Part shown: positions 1-8,920 of the stretch, in pieces
Numbering within the stretch: position 1 is the first letter of the stretch
Layout of the letters: each line of letters starts with the position of its first letter
DNA from: Nocardioides sp. YIM 152315
GTDB taxonomy: Bacteria > Actinomycetota > Actinomycetes > Propionibacteriales > Nocardioidaceae
Assembly: GCF_029210375.1 (NCBI RefSeq)
Contig: NZ_JARGER010000023.1
Span: 62,001-126,000 of the forward strand
Direction: 5' to 3'
Length of the DNA stretch: 64,000 nt
Notes under the pieces: generated by a model
Databases searched by the model: none
What the model saw: only the letters and a program-made list of their open reading frames with translations
What the model was told of the DNA's origin: nothing
Made by a program: the position numbers and the translations under genes

Positions 1-54
1 CCTGAGCAGCGGGGTGTTGCCGATCAGGTCGAGGAGCGAGTTCGCGTACTGCAT
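1..54 (-). CDS. Cystathionine beta-synthase / cysteine synthase, N-terminal fragment
   Basis: On the minus strand an ATG at 54-52 opens an 18-residue reading frame running off the left edge. It encodes the LLDLIGNTPLL motif that begins PLP-dependent cysteine synthases and cystathionine beta-synthases (fold-type II beta family). The neighbouring SGNH-hydrolase gene fits the order seen around cystathionine beta-synthase in mycobacteria, so that subfamily is more likely than CysK, but the visible part cannot separate them. It is transcribed divergently from the gene at 125, so the 70-bp gap between them must hold both promoters. Confidence 0.7.
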   Translation of the reverse strand, partial: MQYANSLLDLIGNTPLLR

Positions 55-124
55 CTGGTCAATCTAGAGGCGCTCCTCACGTACGTGGAATCCGCGTGCG
101 TACCGATAGGTAGGTGTCCGTAGG

Positions 125-1162
125 GTGAGGGATGTGGGGAAGGCAGGCGCTGCTCGGAAGCTGGCCTCGGCCGCGGCGTACGGCGGTGGCGGGGTCTCGT
201 TGCTCGGCGCGAGCTTCTATGGCTTGCTCCGGCTCGAGGCGGAGGCCGCGCGCCGGACGATCGGCAACGCGAAGGGTGCCCCTCCGGACCCGACCGGCTG
301 GTACGGCCGCGGCCGCCCCGGCCCGGCGGTCAAGGTCGCGCTGCTGGGCGACTCGAGTGCCGCCGGGTACGGCGTCGACCGCGTCGAGGAGACCCCCGGC
401 GCGCTGCTCGCCAGCGGGGTCGCGGAGCGGGCCGACCGGCGCGTGCACCTGCGCAACTTCGCGGTCGTCGGGGCGAAGTCGTCGGACCTCGCCGTCCAGG
501 TCGACCGCGCGCTCCCGACCCGGCCGGACGTCGCGGTGATCCTCGTCGGCGTCAACGACGTCACCCACACGGTGCTCCCGGCCGCCTCGGTGCGACACCT
601 GGTCGAGTCGGTACGCCGCCTGCGCGAGGACGGCACCGCGGTGCTGGTCGGCACCTGCCCCGACCTCGGCACGATCAAGCCGATCATGCCGCCGCTGAAG
701 CAGGTCGCGCGCGCCTGGTCGCGCCGGATCGCCGCAGCCCAGACGATCGCGGTCGTCGAGGAGGGCGGCCGGACCGTGTCGTTGGCGTCGATCCTCGGGC
801 CCGAGTTCGCGGCCGCGCCGGCGCTGCTCTTCGGCCCCGACCAGTTCCATCCGTCGGCGCAGGGCTACCGCTCGCTCGCCCAGGTGCTGCTGCCCTCGAC
901 CCTCGCCGCGCTCGGCCTGATCCCCGACGACGAGGCCGAGCCGGAGTCGTTCCGCGGCGAGGGCGTGCTGCCGATCACCGCCGCCGCGATCCAGGCCGTC
1001 AACATCCCGGGCACCGAGCTCGGCGGCACCGAGGTGGGCGGCGCACGCCGCGGCGTACGCGGCCTGTGGGTCGAGCTGCGGCACCGTCGCCGGCACCCGG
1101 AGACCGAGGGCGAGGCCCCGGGCGAGCAGGAGTCGGAGCCCGCCGAGGCGCCGCAGGGGTAG
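125..1162 (+). CDS. SGNH/GDSL-family hydrolase
   Basis: A 345-residue protein with the SGNH esterase/lipase blocks: GDSSAAG near residues 75-81 (Ser nucleophile in the GDS block), GVND (block III Asn) and DQFHPSAQGY (block V, with the Asp and His that complete the catalytic triad). A hydrophobic stretch around residues 17-36 could be a membrane anchor or signal, placing the enzyme at the membrane or outside. The tail after about residue 295 is charged and low in complexity. The start is the GTG at 125; no strong Shine-Dalgarno sequence is visible. The substrate is unknown; members of this family hydrolyse acyl or acetyl esters. Confidence 0.82.
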   Translation: MRDVGKAGAARKLASAAAYGGGGVSLLGASFYGLLRLEAEAARRTIGNAKGAPPDPTGWYGRGRPGPAVKVALLGDSSAAGYGVDRVEETPGALLASGVAERADRRVHLRNFAVVGAKSSDLAVQVDRALPTRPDVAVILVGVNDVTHTVLPAASVRHLVESVRRLREDGTAVLVGTCPDLGTIKPIMPPLKQVARAWSRRIAAAQTIAVVEEGGRTVSLASILGPEFAAAPALLFGPDQFHPSAQGYRSLAQVLLPSTLAALGLIPDDEAEPESFRGEGVLPITAAAIQAVNIPGTELGGTEVGGARRGVRGLWVELRHRRRHPETEGEAPGEQESEPAEAPQG

Positions 1163-1232
1163 GGAAAACCCCACCCCGATCGGCGGTCTGGGCCCATCGA
1201 GACGACCGCCGCCGCTCCCTAGCGTCGGAGGC

Positions 1233-1991
1233 ATGAACTCAACCAGCACCGGCGCGGCCCTCGAGGTCCGCGACCTGACCATGACCTACGGCGAGGACGT
1301 CGGCGCCGTCCAGGCCCTCGCGGATGTCGACCTGTCCTTCGCCCGGGGCACCTTCACGGCGGTCATGGGACCGTCCGGCTCCGGCAAGTCCACGTTCCTC
1401 AACTGCGTCGCCGGCCTCGACCGACCCACCGCCGGGCGCGTCGCGATCGACGGCCACGACGTCACCGACCTCGACGAGGACGACCGCACCCGGCTGCGCC
1501 GGGACCGGATCGGCTTCGTCTTCCAGGGCTTCCACCTGCTGCCCTATCTCACCGCCGAGCAGAACGTCGGCCTCCCGCTCCGTCTCGCGGGTCGCCGGCA
1601 GGACCGGGACCGGATCCGGTCGCTGCTCTCGCGGGTGGGCCTCGGGGAGCGCGCCGGCCACCTGCCGGGCGCGCTCTCCGGTGGTCAGCAGCAGCGCGTC
1701 GCCATCGCCCGGGCGCTCGTCACCCAGCCGGCCGTCGTGCTGGCCGACGAGCCGACCGGGGCGCTCGACTCGGCGACCGCCCACGACGTGCTCACGCTGA
1801 TCCGCGACAGCGTCGACACCCTGGGCCAGACCGTGGTGATGGTCACCCACGACCCGGTCGCGGCGTCGTACGCCGACGCGGTGGTCTTCCTCGTCGACGG
1901 CCGGGTCGCGGGCCGGATGGAGCGGCCCACCGCCGACGCGGTCGCCGGCCAGATGGCGCACCTCGACGAGCTGGTGGGGGCGGCGTCATGA
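1233..1991 (+). CDS. ABC transporter ATP-binding protein (MacB/LolD type)
   Basis: A 252-residue nucleotide-binding domain: Walker A GPSGSGKST (residues 46-54), signature LSGGQ (148-152), Walker B VVLADEP (168-174) and H-loop MVTHDP. The family drives an FtsX-like permease and exports lipids, peptides or antibiotics. The stop overlaps the ATG of the permease gene (ATGA). GGAGG lies just before the ATG, and TAGCGT (1220-1225), a possible -10 box, lies 7 bp upstream of it, so a leaderless or very short-leader transcript is possible. Linkage to a two-component system suggests an envelope-stress or drug-export module (inference). Confidence 0.93.
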   Translation: MNSTSTGAALEVRDLTMTYGEDVGAVQALADVDLSFARGTFTAVMGPSGSGKSTFLNCVAGLDRPTAGRVAIDGHDVTDLDEDDRTRLRRDRIGFVFQGFHLLPYLTAEQNVGLPLRLAGRRQDRDRIRSLLSRVGLGERAGHLPGALSGGQQQRVAIARALVTQPAVVLADEPTGALDSATAHDVLTLIRDSVDTLGQTVVMVTHDPVAASYADAVVFLVDGRVAGRMERPTADAVAGQMAHLDELVGAAS

Positions 1992-3415
1992 GCACCCCAC
2001 GGAACTGCGTGCTTCCCCCGCTTCGCTCCTCCAGCCCACACTTCCGCAGGGACCCCGCAGTGAGCACCGCGATGACCTCGCTCGCGATGGCCTCGCTCCG
2101 GCACCGCCGGACGGCCTTCACCGCCACGTTCGTGTCGGTCTTCCTCGGCGCCGCGCTGATCGGCGCGTTCGCCACGCTCGCGCAGACCTCGACCGGCGCC
2201 GGCGTCTCCGACGCCGACGCGGAGACCCTGACGATCATGGGCATCGTGGTCGGCGGCTGGGGCAGCCTGATCGTGCTCTTCTCCGTCGCCTCGACGCTCG
2301 CGATCACGGTCCGCCAGCGGGCCGAGGAGATCGGCCTGCTCCGCGTGGTCGGCGCCGCGCCGCGCCAGGCCCGCCGCCTGGTGCTCGCCGAGGCCGCCGC
2401 GGTCACCGGCGTCGGCGCGGCGCTGGGCGCGCTCGCGGCCTGGCCCGCGGGGTTCGTGCTGCTCGCGCTGCTCCGCAACGGCGGCATGGTCGCCGACGAC
2501 GTCTCGTACGGCGGCGGCGCGGCCGCGCTCGGCGCCACCGTCGTGCTCGTGGTGACGACCAGCCTGGTGGCCGCCGCGGTCACCGCCCGGCGGACGACCA
2601 ACGGACCCGCCACCCTCGCGATCGCCGATGCCCGCAGCGGGTCCGGTCGGATGCCCTGGTGGCGCACCGCGATCGGCCTGGTGCTCGTCGCGTACGGCGT
2701 GGGCATGGCCGTCGTGACGATCACGGTGACCGGCCACGACGACGACCCGTACGCGGCGATGACCACCAGCGGCTCCAGCTCGATCCTCGTCGGCATCGGC
2801 CTGGCGGTGCTCTCGCCGGTGCTGCTGCGCTGGCTGTCGCGTCTCTGCGCACCGGCTCTCGGCCGCACCGGCGCGGTCGGCTGGCTGGCTGCGTACAACA
2901 CCTCGCGCCGCTCGCAGCTGCTCGGTGGCGTCCTCGCGCCGGTCATCGTCCTGACCGCCGGTGCCGTGGGCGTGCTCATGCTGGTCGGCATCGACCACCG
3001 CACGATCGGCGCCCGGGCGACCGACGAGGGCGACACGATCAACCTGCTCAACAACGTGGTGACCGGGATGATCGTGCTCTTCGCGGCGGTGATGGTGCTC
3101 AACGCGTTCGCCGCCGTGGTCGCCGGTCGGCGCCAGGAGCTCCAGCGGCTCCGGCTGCTGGGCGCGACGCCGGCGCAGGTGGAGCGGTCCGTGCTCGCCG
3201 AGGCCGGCATCGTCGGCGGGATCGGCGTGCTGCTCGGCCTGGTCGGCTCCCTCGCCACGGTCGTGCCGTTCGCGGTCGCCCGCGACGAGGGCGTCGTCCC
3301 CGACGGTCAGCTCTGGCTGCCGCCACTGCTGGTCGCGGCGACCGTCGCGCTGACGCTGCTGTCGGCCCGCTCGGCCGTGCGCCGGCTGGGCCCGCTCACC
3401 GGCGCGGTCCGATGA
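1988..3415 (+). CDS. FtsX-like ABC transporter permease
   Basis: About 475 residues with a repeated architecture of FtsX-type permeases: a TM helix near residues 40-60, three further TM helices with the REEIGLLRVVGA-like core (here RAEEIGLLRVVGAAPRQ), then a second half repeating it (RRQELQRLRLLGATPAQ). It pairs with the preceding ATPase. The ATG at 1988 overlaps the ATPase stop, but the first 24 residues are Pro/Ser/Arg-rich and unlike a permease N-terminus. A GTG at 2060 (VSTAMTSLAMASL) may be the true start. The gene overlaps the kinase gene by 4 bp (ATGA). Confidence 0.9.
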   Translation: MSTPRNCVLPPLRSSSPHFRRDPAVSTAMTSLAMASLRHRRTAFTATFVSVFLGAALIGAFATLAQTSTGAGVSDADAETLTIMGIVVGGWGSLIVLFSVASTLAITVRQRAEEIGLLRVVGAAPRQARRLVLAEAAAVTGVGAALGALAAWPAGFVLLALLRNGGMVADDVSYGGGAAALGATVVLVVTTSLVAAAVTARRTTNGPATLAIADARSGSGRMPWWRTAIGLVLVAYGVGMAVVTITVTGHDDDPYAAMTTSGSSSILVGIGLAVLSPVLLRWLSRLCAPALGRTGAVGWLAAYNTSRRSQLLGGVLAPVIVLTAGAVGVLMLVGIDHRTIGARATDEGDTINLLNNVVTGMIVLFAAVMVLNAFAAVVAGRRQELQRLRLLGATPAQVERSVLAEAGIVGGIGVLLGLVGSLATVVPFAVARDEGVVPDGQLWLPPLLVAATVALTLLSARSAVRRLGPLTGAVR

Positions 3416-4668
3416 CAGACTTGGTCACCGTGCCCCCACCGACGATGTTGCGCAGGATCGGGTCGCTCCGGCCTACGCCGGTCGACGGGGACGCCCTCGT
3501 CGACCGGCTCCGGCTGACCGCCGTCTCGGCCGGCTACGCGCTCGCGATGGCGCCGGCGCTGGCGCTGGCGATCCTGTCGATCCTGTGCATCCCGCTGGGG
3601 CTGGTCATGGTCGGGTTCGCGCTCGCCTTCGCCGTCGTGCCCGCGACCGCCGCGCTGACCGCCGTCCACCGCCGCGTCTCCGGCGCGTTGCTGGGCGAGC
3701 GGATCCCGGCGGCGTACGCCGACGCCAGCGGCACCAACCTCCTGACGCGGCCGGTGCGCTGGCTCACCGACAAGGCCCGCTGGCGGGACGTGGCGTTCCT
3801 GTGGTTCTCGTCCACGGGGGGCTTCGTCATGTCGGTGTTGGTCGTGGGGATGCTGGTGTCGCCGTTCATCCACCTCGGTGGGGCGATCGTCGACGGCGGC
3901 GTCTGGTGGTGGATCCTGGTGCTGCTCGACGGACCGCTGCTGGTCGCCTGGTGGTGCGCGACCCCGGCCCTGGTGCGCGGTCGCGCGGTCGCGGAGCGCA
4001 ACATCCTCGGCCACTCCCGCGTCGAGCGGCTCGAGCAGCGGGTCTCGGAGGTCACCGAGTCGCGGGCCGAGACCCTCGACCACAGTGCCGCCGAGGTCCG
4101 CCGCATCGAGCGCGACCTGCACGACGGCGCCCAGGCCCGGATCGCGGCGGTCGGCATGAACGTCGGCCTCGCCGAGAAGCTCATCCAGTCCGACCCGACC
4201 GCCGCTGCCGAGCTGCTGCGCGAGGCCCGCGAGACCACCATCACCGCCCTGGAGGACCTGCGGTCGGTGGTGCGCGGCATCCACCCGCCGGCGCTCGCCG
4301 ACCGCGGCCTGACCGGCGGCATCGAGGCGCTGGCGCTCCCGCTCCCCCTGCCGGTCACCGTGTCGCTCGCCGTACCCCCGGGGCTGCCGGCGCCCGTGGA
4401 GTCCGCGGCGTACTTCGCCGTCGCCGAGTGCCTCGCCAACACCGCGAAGCACGCGTCGGCGACGCGGGCCTGGGTCACCGGCGCCCACACCGAGGGGGTG
4501 CTGCGCCTCGTGGTCGGCGACGACGGCCGCGGCGGCGCCGACCCCGAGGGCAGCGGCCTGGCCGGGGTCGCGAAGCGGCTGGCGGCGTTCGACGGCACAC
4601 TGGTCGTCGCCAGCCCGCCGGGCGGACCGACCGTCGTGACCATGGAGGTGCCGTGCCCGAACCCCTGA
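3412..4668 (+). CDS. Two-component sensor histidine kinase (DesK/NarX-like, HisKA_3)
   Basis: A 418-residue kinase. The N-terminal half carries four to five hydrophobic segments (about residues 40-75, 135-160 and 165-185). A short coiled coil leads to the HisKA_3 phosphoacceptor block RDLHDGAQ with His237, and the C-terminus is an HATPase_c domain with GDDGRGG and GSGLAGV glycine boxes. It lies downstream of the exporter genes and overlaps the response-regulator gene. By analogy with similar actinobacterial clusters, it probably senses an envelope or drug signal and controls the exporter (inference). Confidence 0.9.
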   Translation: MTDLVTVPPPTMLRRIGSLRPTPVDGDALVDRLRLTAVSAGYALAMAPALALAILSILCIPLGLVMVGFALAFAVVPATAALTAVHRRVSGALLGERIPAAYADASGTNLLTRPVRWLTDKARWRDVAFLWFSSTGGFVMSVLVVGMLVSPFIHLGGAIVDGGVWWWILVLLDGPLLVAWWCATPALVRGRAVAERNILGHSRVERLEQRVSEVTESRAETLDHSAAEVRRIERDLHDGAQARIAAVGMNVGLAEKLIQSDPTAAAELLREARETTITALEDLRSVVRGIHPPALADRGLTGGIEALALPLPLPVTVSLAVPPGLPAPVESAAYFAVAECLANTAKHASATRAWVTGAHTEGVLRLVVGDDGRGGADPEGSGLAGVAKRLAAFDGTLVVASPPGGPTVVTMEVPCPNP

Positions 4669-5315
4669 GAGCAGTGGTCGCCGAGGACCAGGCGCTGCTG
4701 CGGGTCGGGCTGACCCGGATCCTCGAGGCGAGCGGGTTCACGGTCGTCGACGCCGTCGACAACGCGCCGTCACTCACCCGGGCGCTCGCCTCGCCCGAGG
4801 TCGACGTCGCGGTCGTCGACGTGCGGATGCCGCCGACGCACTCCACCGAGGGCCTCGTCGCCGCCATCGAGGCGCGCCGCGCGCGACCCGGGTTCCCGGT
4901 GCTGGTGCTCAGCCAGTACGTCGAGCCGCTCTACGCCCGTGAGCTGCTGGCAAGCGGCGAGGGGTCCGTCGGCTACCTCCTCAAGGACCGGGTCGCCGAC
5001 GTGGACGGCTTCGTGGCCTCGGTGCGCCAGGTCGCGGACGGCGGCACCGTGCTCGACCCCGAGGTCGTCGCCGGGCTGGTCGCGGGCGCCGGCCGCGAGC
5101 AGCCCCTCGAACGACTCACGCCCCGCGAGCGCGAGGTGCTCACGCTGATGGCCGAGGGTCGCTCGAACGCGGCCATCGCGGCCCGGCTCTTCGTCACCGA
5201 GAAGGCGGTCGGCAAGCACACCAACGCGATCTTCACCAAGCTCGACCTGCCGCCCGCCTCCGACGACAACCGCCGGGTGCTCGCGGTCCTCGCCTGGTTG
5301 GACGGGGCGGGCTGA
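4653..5315 (+). CDS. NarL/LuxR-family response regulator
   Basis: A 220-residue protein with a receiver domain (phosphoacceptor Asp56 in VVDVRMP, Lys in YLLKDR) and a C-terminal LuxR/NarL helix-turn-helix (LTPREREVLTLMAEGRS...IAARLFVTEKAVGKH). The GTG at 4653 overlaps the kinase 3' end by 16 bp, so kinase and regulator are translationally coupled. It is the last gene of the exporter/two-component operon and is followed by a hairpin terminator. Confidence 0.93.
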   Translation: MPEPLRAVVAEDQALLRVGLTRILEASGFTVVDAVDNAPSLTRALASPEVDVAVVDVRMPPTHSTEGLVAAIEARRARPGFPVLVLSQYVEPLYARELLASGEGSVGYLLKDRVADVDGFVASVRQVADGGTVLDPEVVAGLVAGAGREQPLERLTPREREVLTLMAEGRSNAAIAARLFVTEKAVGKHTNAIFTKLDLPPASDDNRRVLAVLAWLDGAG

Positions 5316-5324
5316 CCCGAAATA

Positions 5325-5361
5325 GCGCCGACCCGCCAGAAACTTTCTGACGGGTCGGCGC
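5325..5361. terminator. Bidirectional hairpin terminator
   Basis: Nearly perfect inverted repeat: arms of 18 nt at 5325-5342 and 5344-5361 with one mismatch. It lies between the convergent ends of the response-regulator gene (plus) and the Bax inhibitor-like gene (minus). The A/T-rich centre (AGAAACTTTCT) gives short A and T runs in both directions. Confidence 0.75.
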
Positions 5362-5376
5362 GCAGTTGGTGGCGGG

Positions 5377-6225
5377 TCAGTCCTGGTTGAGGATCGCCAG
5401 GATGCGCAGCAGGTTGGTGTAGATCCAGACCAAGCTCACGGTCAGGCCGAACGCGACCCGCCACGCCTCGCGGTCCGGCGCGCCGTGGGCGATCAGCTGC
5501 TCGGCGATGTCGAAGTCGAGGATCAGCATGAAGACACCGAGCACGAGCCCGCCGATCGCGAAGACCAGGCCGAGGCCACCCATGCCGAAGAGCCCCAGCT
5601 GGGCGCCGAACAGGCCGAGCACCAGCTCGAGCAGGCTCAGCCCGACCATGCCGAACATGGCGGCGATCACGAACGTGCGGAACTTGTTGCCGACCTGGAT
5701 GTCGAAGAACTTGTACGCCGCCAGCGTGCCGGCGAACGCCGCGAACGTGCCGATGACGGCCTGCACCACGATGTGGTCGCCGATCATCGCGTCGAAGAAC
5801 TTGCTCAGGCCGCCGAGGGCCACACCCTGCGCCACGGCGAAGAGCACCACGAGCGCGGGGCTGACCACGCGCTTGAACGAGTTGACCATCGAGAGACCGA
5901 ACGCGACGAGCGAGCCGATGGTCATCAGGCCGATCAGCGGGCCGAGGTCGGCGTCGGTGTCGGTGATGTCGGGAGTCGCGAGCCACGTGACGGCGGCCGC
6001 CGCGAGCACCGCGACGAGCGAGATGGCGGTCTTCTGGACGACCGAGTCGATCGTGATCGGCGTGGTGGCGACCGGCGCGCTCGGGCCGGCCGGGCCGCCC
6101 GGCGTGCCGACGCCCCACGTGGACGGGTCCGAGTGTCCGGTCTGGCCGTAGCCCTGGTGGGCGCTCCCGTTGCCGGCGTAGGACTGGAACGCCTGCGAAC
6201 GGAACACCGGGTTGTTGCTCTGCAT
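5377..6225 (-). CDS. Bax inhibitor-1/YccA-family membrane protein
   Basis: A 282-residue protein: a Gly/Ser/Pro-rich cytosolic N-terminus of about 65 residues, then seven hydrophobic helices, with the acidic pair-containing last loop (LDFDIAEQLI...GAPDREAWRVAFGLTVSLVWIYTNLLRIL) typical of the BI-1-like family (pH-dependent Ca2+ leak channels in characterised members). The start is the ATG at 6225, preceded by GAGGAGAG in the sense strand. It is monocistronic, ending at a bidirectional terminator. Confidence 0.88.
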   Translation of the reverse strand: MQSNNPVFRSQAFQSYAGNGSAHQGYGQTGHSDPSTWGVGTPGGPAGPSAPVATTPITIDSVVQKTAISLVAVLAAAAVTWLATPDITDTDADLGPLIGLMTIGSLVAFGLSMVNSFKRVVSPALVVLFAVAQGVALGGLSKFFDAMIGDHIVVQAVIGTFAAFAGTLAAYKFFDIQVGNKFRTFVIAAMFGMVGLSLLELVLGLFGAQLGLFGMGGLGLVFAIGGLVLGVFMLILDFDIAEQLIAHGAPDREAWRVAFGLTVSLVWIYTNLLRILAILNQD

Positions 6226-6342
6226 TGGTCTCTCCTCGAGGCCGGGGGTGGCGTCGCTCTGACGGGTCACCGCTGAACCCATCCTAGGAGGGTTCACCGC
6301 TTCCAACGCACGTCGCTCCCCGTTGGTTCCCGGTCGGGGTGC

Positions 6343-6356
6343 CAGAATCAGCGCCA
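6343..6356 (+). promoter_or_regulatory. Possible leaderless promoter
   Basis: CAGAAT (6343-6348) resembles a -10 box and ends 7 bp before the ATG at 6356, with no Shine-Dalgarno sequence between them. Leaderless transcripts starting at the A of ATG are common in Actinobacteria. Sequence inspection only. Confidence 0.35.
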
Positions 6357-7426
6357 TGGAAGACGCGGTCTTCGTCGCCGTGGTCGCAGGACGGTTCCTG
6401 CTGCCCCTGCTCATCCCCTTCTGCCCACTGCCCGCGATCGTCGCCTGCCTGGTGCTCGACGCGGCGGACCAGACGATCTTCCAGGCGTTCGGCTTCGACC
6501 CACCCGGCTACCAGAACTACGACAAGGCGATGGACATCTTCTACCTGTCCATCGCCTACCTGGCGGCGATGCGCAACTGGGACAACCTCGCCGCCTTCGC
6601 GGTCGCCCGCTTCCTCTTCTACTACCGGCTCGCCGGGGCATTCCTCTTCGAGGTGACCCACGAACGCTGGGTGCTGCTCGTCTTCCCGAACACGTTCGAG
6701 TACTTCTTCATCGCCTACGAGCTCTGGCGCACCCGCTGGCGCACGCGCCCGGTGGCCGAGCGGACCTGGATCCTCACCGCGGCGTTCATCTGGATCTTCG
6801 TCAAGCTGCCACAGGAGTACTGGCTGCACGTCGCGGAGCTCGACGTGACCGACACCCTCCACGACTACTGGTGGGCGTGGCCGCTGCTGATCTTCCTGCT
6901 CGTCCTGCTCGCGGTGATCCTCTGGTTCGGCGTGCGTCCGCGGCTTCCGGAGTCCGACCACGCGCTGCGGCTGGTGGCCGACCCGGTGCCCGACGCCGTC
7001 GACACCGGCGCCAAGCTCGCGGCCATCCACCTCGCCGGTGGCTGGGTGTTGTCGTGGATGACGCTGGAGAAGGTCGTGCTCGTCGGTCTGGTGTCGGTGA
7101 TCTACGGCCAGTTCCTGCCCGGCGTGACGTCCTCGACGCCGGACCTCTTCGTCTCGATCGGCGTGCTGGTCGCCCTCAACGCCGGCATCACGCTGCTCTT
7201 CTCCCGGCAGCGCTGGACGATCGAGTCCGCCGGCCTCGCGGTCATCGTGCGCATCGGGCTCAACGTGCTCCTGGTCGCGTTCGTCGACCAACTCGGCCCG
7301 AACGCCGACGGCTGGGACACGTTCTTCTTCCTCTGCCTGATCAGCCTGATCACGACGCTGCACGACCGCTACCAGCCGGTCTACGCCTACCGGCGCAGCC
7401 GCGAGCTGGACCTGCGCGCCGCGTGA
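6356..7426 (+). CDS. Multi-pass integral membrane protein, unknown function
   Basis: A 356-residue hydrophobic protein with about nine predicted TM segments and many aromatic residues (motifs such as FYLSIAYLAAMRNWDN and KLPQEYWLHV). I do not recognise the family with certainty. It lies just upstream of the prophage left end, and its stop is about 30 bp from attL, so the integration did not disrupt it. Before integration its 3' end faced the 3' end of the tRNA gene. Confidence 0.75.
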   Translation: MEDAVFVAVVAGRFLLPLLIPFCPLPAIVACLVLDAADQTIFQAFGFDPPGYQNYDKAMDIFYLSIAYLAAMRNWDNLAAFAVARFLFYYRLAGAFLFEVTHERWVLLVFPNTFEYFFIAYELWRTRWRTRPVAERTWILTAAFIWIFVKLPQEYWLHVAELDVTDTLHDYWWAWPLLIFLLVLLAVILWFGVRPRLPESDHALRLVADPVPDAVDTGAKLAAIHLAGGWVLSWMTLEKVVLVGLVSVIYGQFLPGVTSSTPDLFVSIGVLVALNAGITLLFSRQRWTIESAGLAVIVRIGLNVLLVAFVDQLGPNADGWDTFFFLCLISLITTLHDRYQPVYAYRRSRELDLRAA

Positions 7427-7457
7427 GCCCGGCTCCGGGCTGAGCCGCGCTCGGTCC

Positions 7458-7504
7458 GGTGCCCCCGCTGGGACTCGAACCCAGACTGCGCCGCTTTTAA
7501 GGCG
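7458..7504. repeat. attL core (47-bp direct repeat, tRNA 3' remnant)
   Basis: 47 bp identical to 47962-48008. It is the 3' portion of a minus-strand tRNA gene, from the anticodon stem through the T arm and acceptor stem, cut off from its 5' half. It marks the left prophage boundary. The copy reads ...GGGGGCACC then G, i.e. it lacks the final A of an encoded CCA, unlike the copy at attR. Confidence 0.95.
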
Positions 7505-7576
7505 TAGCATTGACAGCGTCAGCGTAACCCTAGACGGTCGTTTCACGCAAGGATTCCATGGAAATCGGCCGCTGGC

Positions 7577-7609
7577 CATGGCTACACATGGCTGTCTACA
7601 TGGCTACAC
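7577..7609. promoter_or_regulatory. Candidate integrase arm-binding repeats, left arm
   Basis: Two direct copies of CATGGCTACAC (7577-7587 and 7599-7609), 22 bp apart, with a related ATGGCTGTCTAC between them. A further copy, ATGGCTACAC, occurs at 47936-47945 near attR. Short direct repeats flanking the core are typical of arm-type sites for tyrosine integrases. They lie between attL and the preferred integrase start, so they need not be coding. Confidence 0.5.
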
Positions 7610-7623
7610 GGGAGGATCGAGGC

Positions 7624-8814
7624 GTGGTCAAGCGGCGCGAGTACGGCTCCGGCAGCGTCTACCAGCGCAGGGACGGGAAGTGGATCGGGGCCATCGACGC
7701 CGGGTTCACCGCCTCGGGTGGCCGCCGCCGCGTCACCGTCACCGGCCGCACTGACGCCGAGGCCCGGCGCCGGCTCCGCGACAAGGTGGCGGAGGTGAAA
7801 TCGGGCATCGTCGTCATGTCGCCCAATACCACCGTCAAGGCGTGGGCCGACACCTGGCTGCCCATCAAGGAGGCCGAGCTCTCGCCGAAGGGCTACAAGG
7901 CGCTAGCCGGGCCGGTCCGGAAGTGGGTCGTCTCGACGATCGGGAGCAAGCGCCTCACTCAGCTCACGCCCGCCGACATCCGATCAGTCGAGGCCAAGCA
8001 GCGCGAGGCTGGACTGAAGGGCACGACCTGCGCCGCCACCCAGCGAGCGCTGTTCAACATGCTCCGCGCCGCGATCGCCGAGGGACATGCCGTCCCGACG
8101 CGAGTCCTCATGGCCAAGATGCCGAAGACCTCGCCCAGCGACCGCAAGCCTCTCTCCATCCCCGAGGCGCTGGCGGTGATCGCCGCCGCGCGCGACCTAC
8201 CGCACCGGTCCCGCTGGCACGTCGCGCTGCTGACTGGGATGCGGCAGGGCGAGTGCCTCGGGCTCACCTGGGACGCCGTCGACTTCGACGCCGAGGAGAT
8301 CGTCGTCGAGTGGCAGCTCCAGCGGCTCCCCTACCGGGACAAGCGCGACCGATCAAAGGGGTTCCGGGTCCCGGCCGAGTACGACAGCGTCCAGGTGCAC
8401 AAGTCGTGGCACCTCGTCCGGCCGAAGAGCAAGGCCGGGTTCCGCGTCTACCCGCTGCTCCCCGTCGTCGCCGCCAGCCTGCGCGAGTGGCGCGAGCACG
8501 CACCGGACAACCCGCACGGCCTCGTCTGGCCGAACACCCTCGGCCGTCCCGCCAGCAACATCGACGACCTGGAGGAGTGGCACGCCCTCCAGGGCGCCGC
8601 CGGCGTCGGGCACCCGGCCGGCCGCTACTACCACGTCCACGAGTGCCGCAACGTCACCGCGACCCGCCTCCGCGAAGCGGGCGTCGACGGGCTCACCATC
8701 ACGTCACTACTCGGCCACACCAGCCTCTCGACCAGCGAGGGCTACATGACCGTCGACGCCGCCTCCAAGCGCGCCGCGCTGGAGAAGGTCGCCGCCATGC
8801 TCGAGCTCGGCTAG
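7624..8814 (+). CDS. int: Phage tyrosine integrase
   Basis: 396 residues. The N-terminal arm-binding domain begins YGSGSVYQRRDGKW; a core-binding SAM-like domain follows; the catalytic domain carries Arg207 (LLTGMRQGE), His339 and Arg342 (HECR), His365 (LLGHTS) and nucleophile Tyr374 (SEGYMTVD). The preferred start is GTG 7624, with GGGAGG at 7610-7615 eight bases upstream. Upstream in-frame ATGs at 7558 and 7600 lie within or beside the arm-site repeats. It catalyses integration at the tRNA gene and, with an excisionase, excision. Its place beside attL is usual. Confidence 0.95.
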   Translation: MVKRREYGSGSVYQRRDGKWIGAIDAGFTASGGRRRVTVTGRTDAEARRRLRDKVAEVKSGIVVMSPNTTVKAWADTWLPIKEAELSPKGYKALAGPVRKWVVSTIGSKRLTQLTPADIRSVEAKQREAGLKGTTCAATQRALFNMLRAAIAEGHAVPTRVLMAKMPKTSPSDRKPLSIPEALAVIAAARDLPHRSRWHVALLTGMRQGECLGLTWDAVDFDAEEIVVEWQLQRLPYRDKRDRSKGFRVPAEYDSVQVHKSWHLVRPKSKAGFRVYPLLPVVAASLREWREHAPDNPHGLVWPNTLGRPASNIDDLEEWHALQGAAGVGHPAGRYYHVHECRNVTATRLREAGVDGLTITSLLGHTSLSTSEGYMTVDAASKRAALEKVAAMLELG

Positions 8815-8920
8815 CCGCCTTCGTCGATCGACTCTCGTCCCGGGAACACTAGGCGCACGTGTTTACCACCTTCAGCGTTTTCCGGACAGGCGGCGTCTCT
8901 GTGGCGCACACTCCCGTCGC

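Noticed and set aside
7458..7504. Second tRNA gene at attL
   Set aside because: Only the 3' 47 nt of the tRNA are present; there is no matching 5' half, so it is an att remnant.
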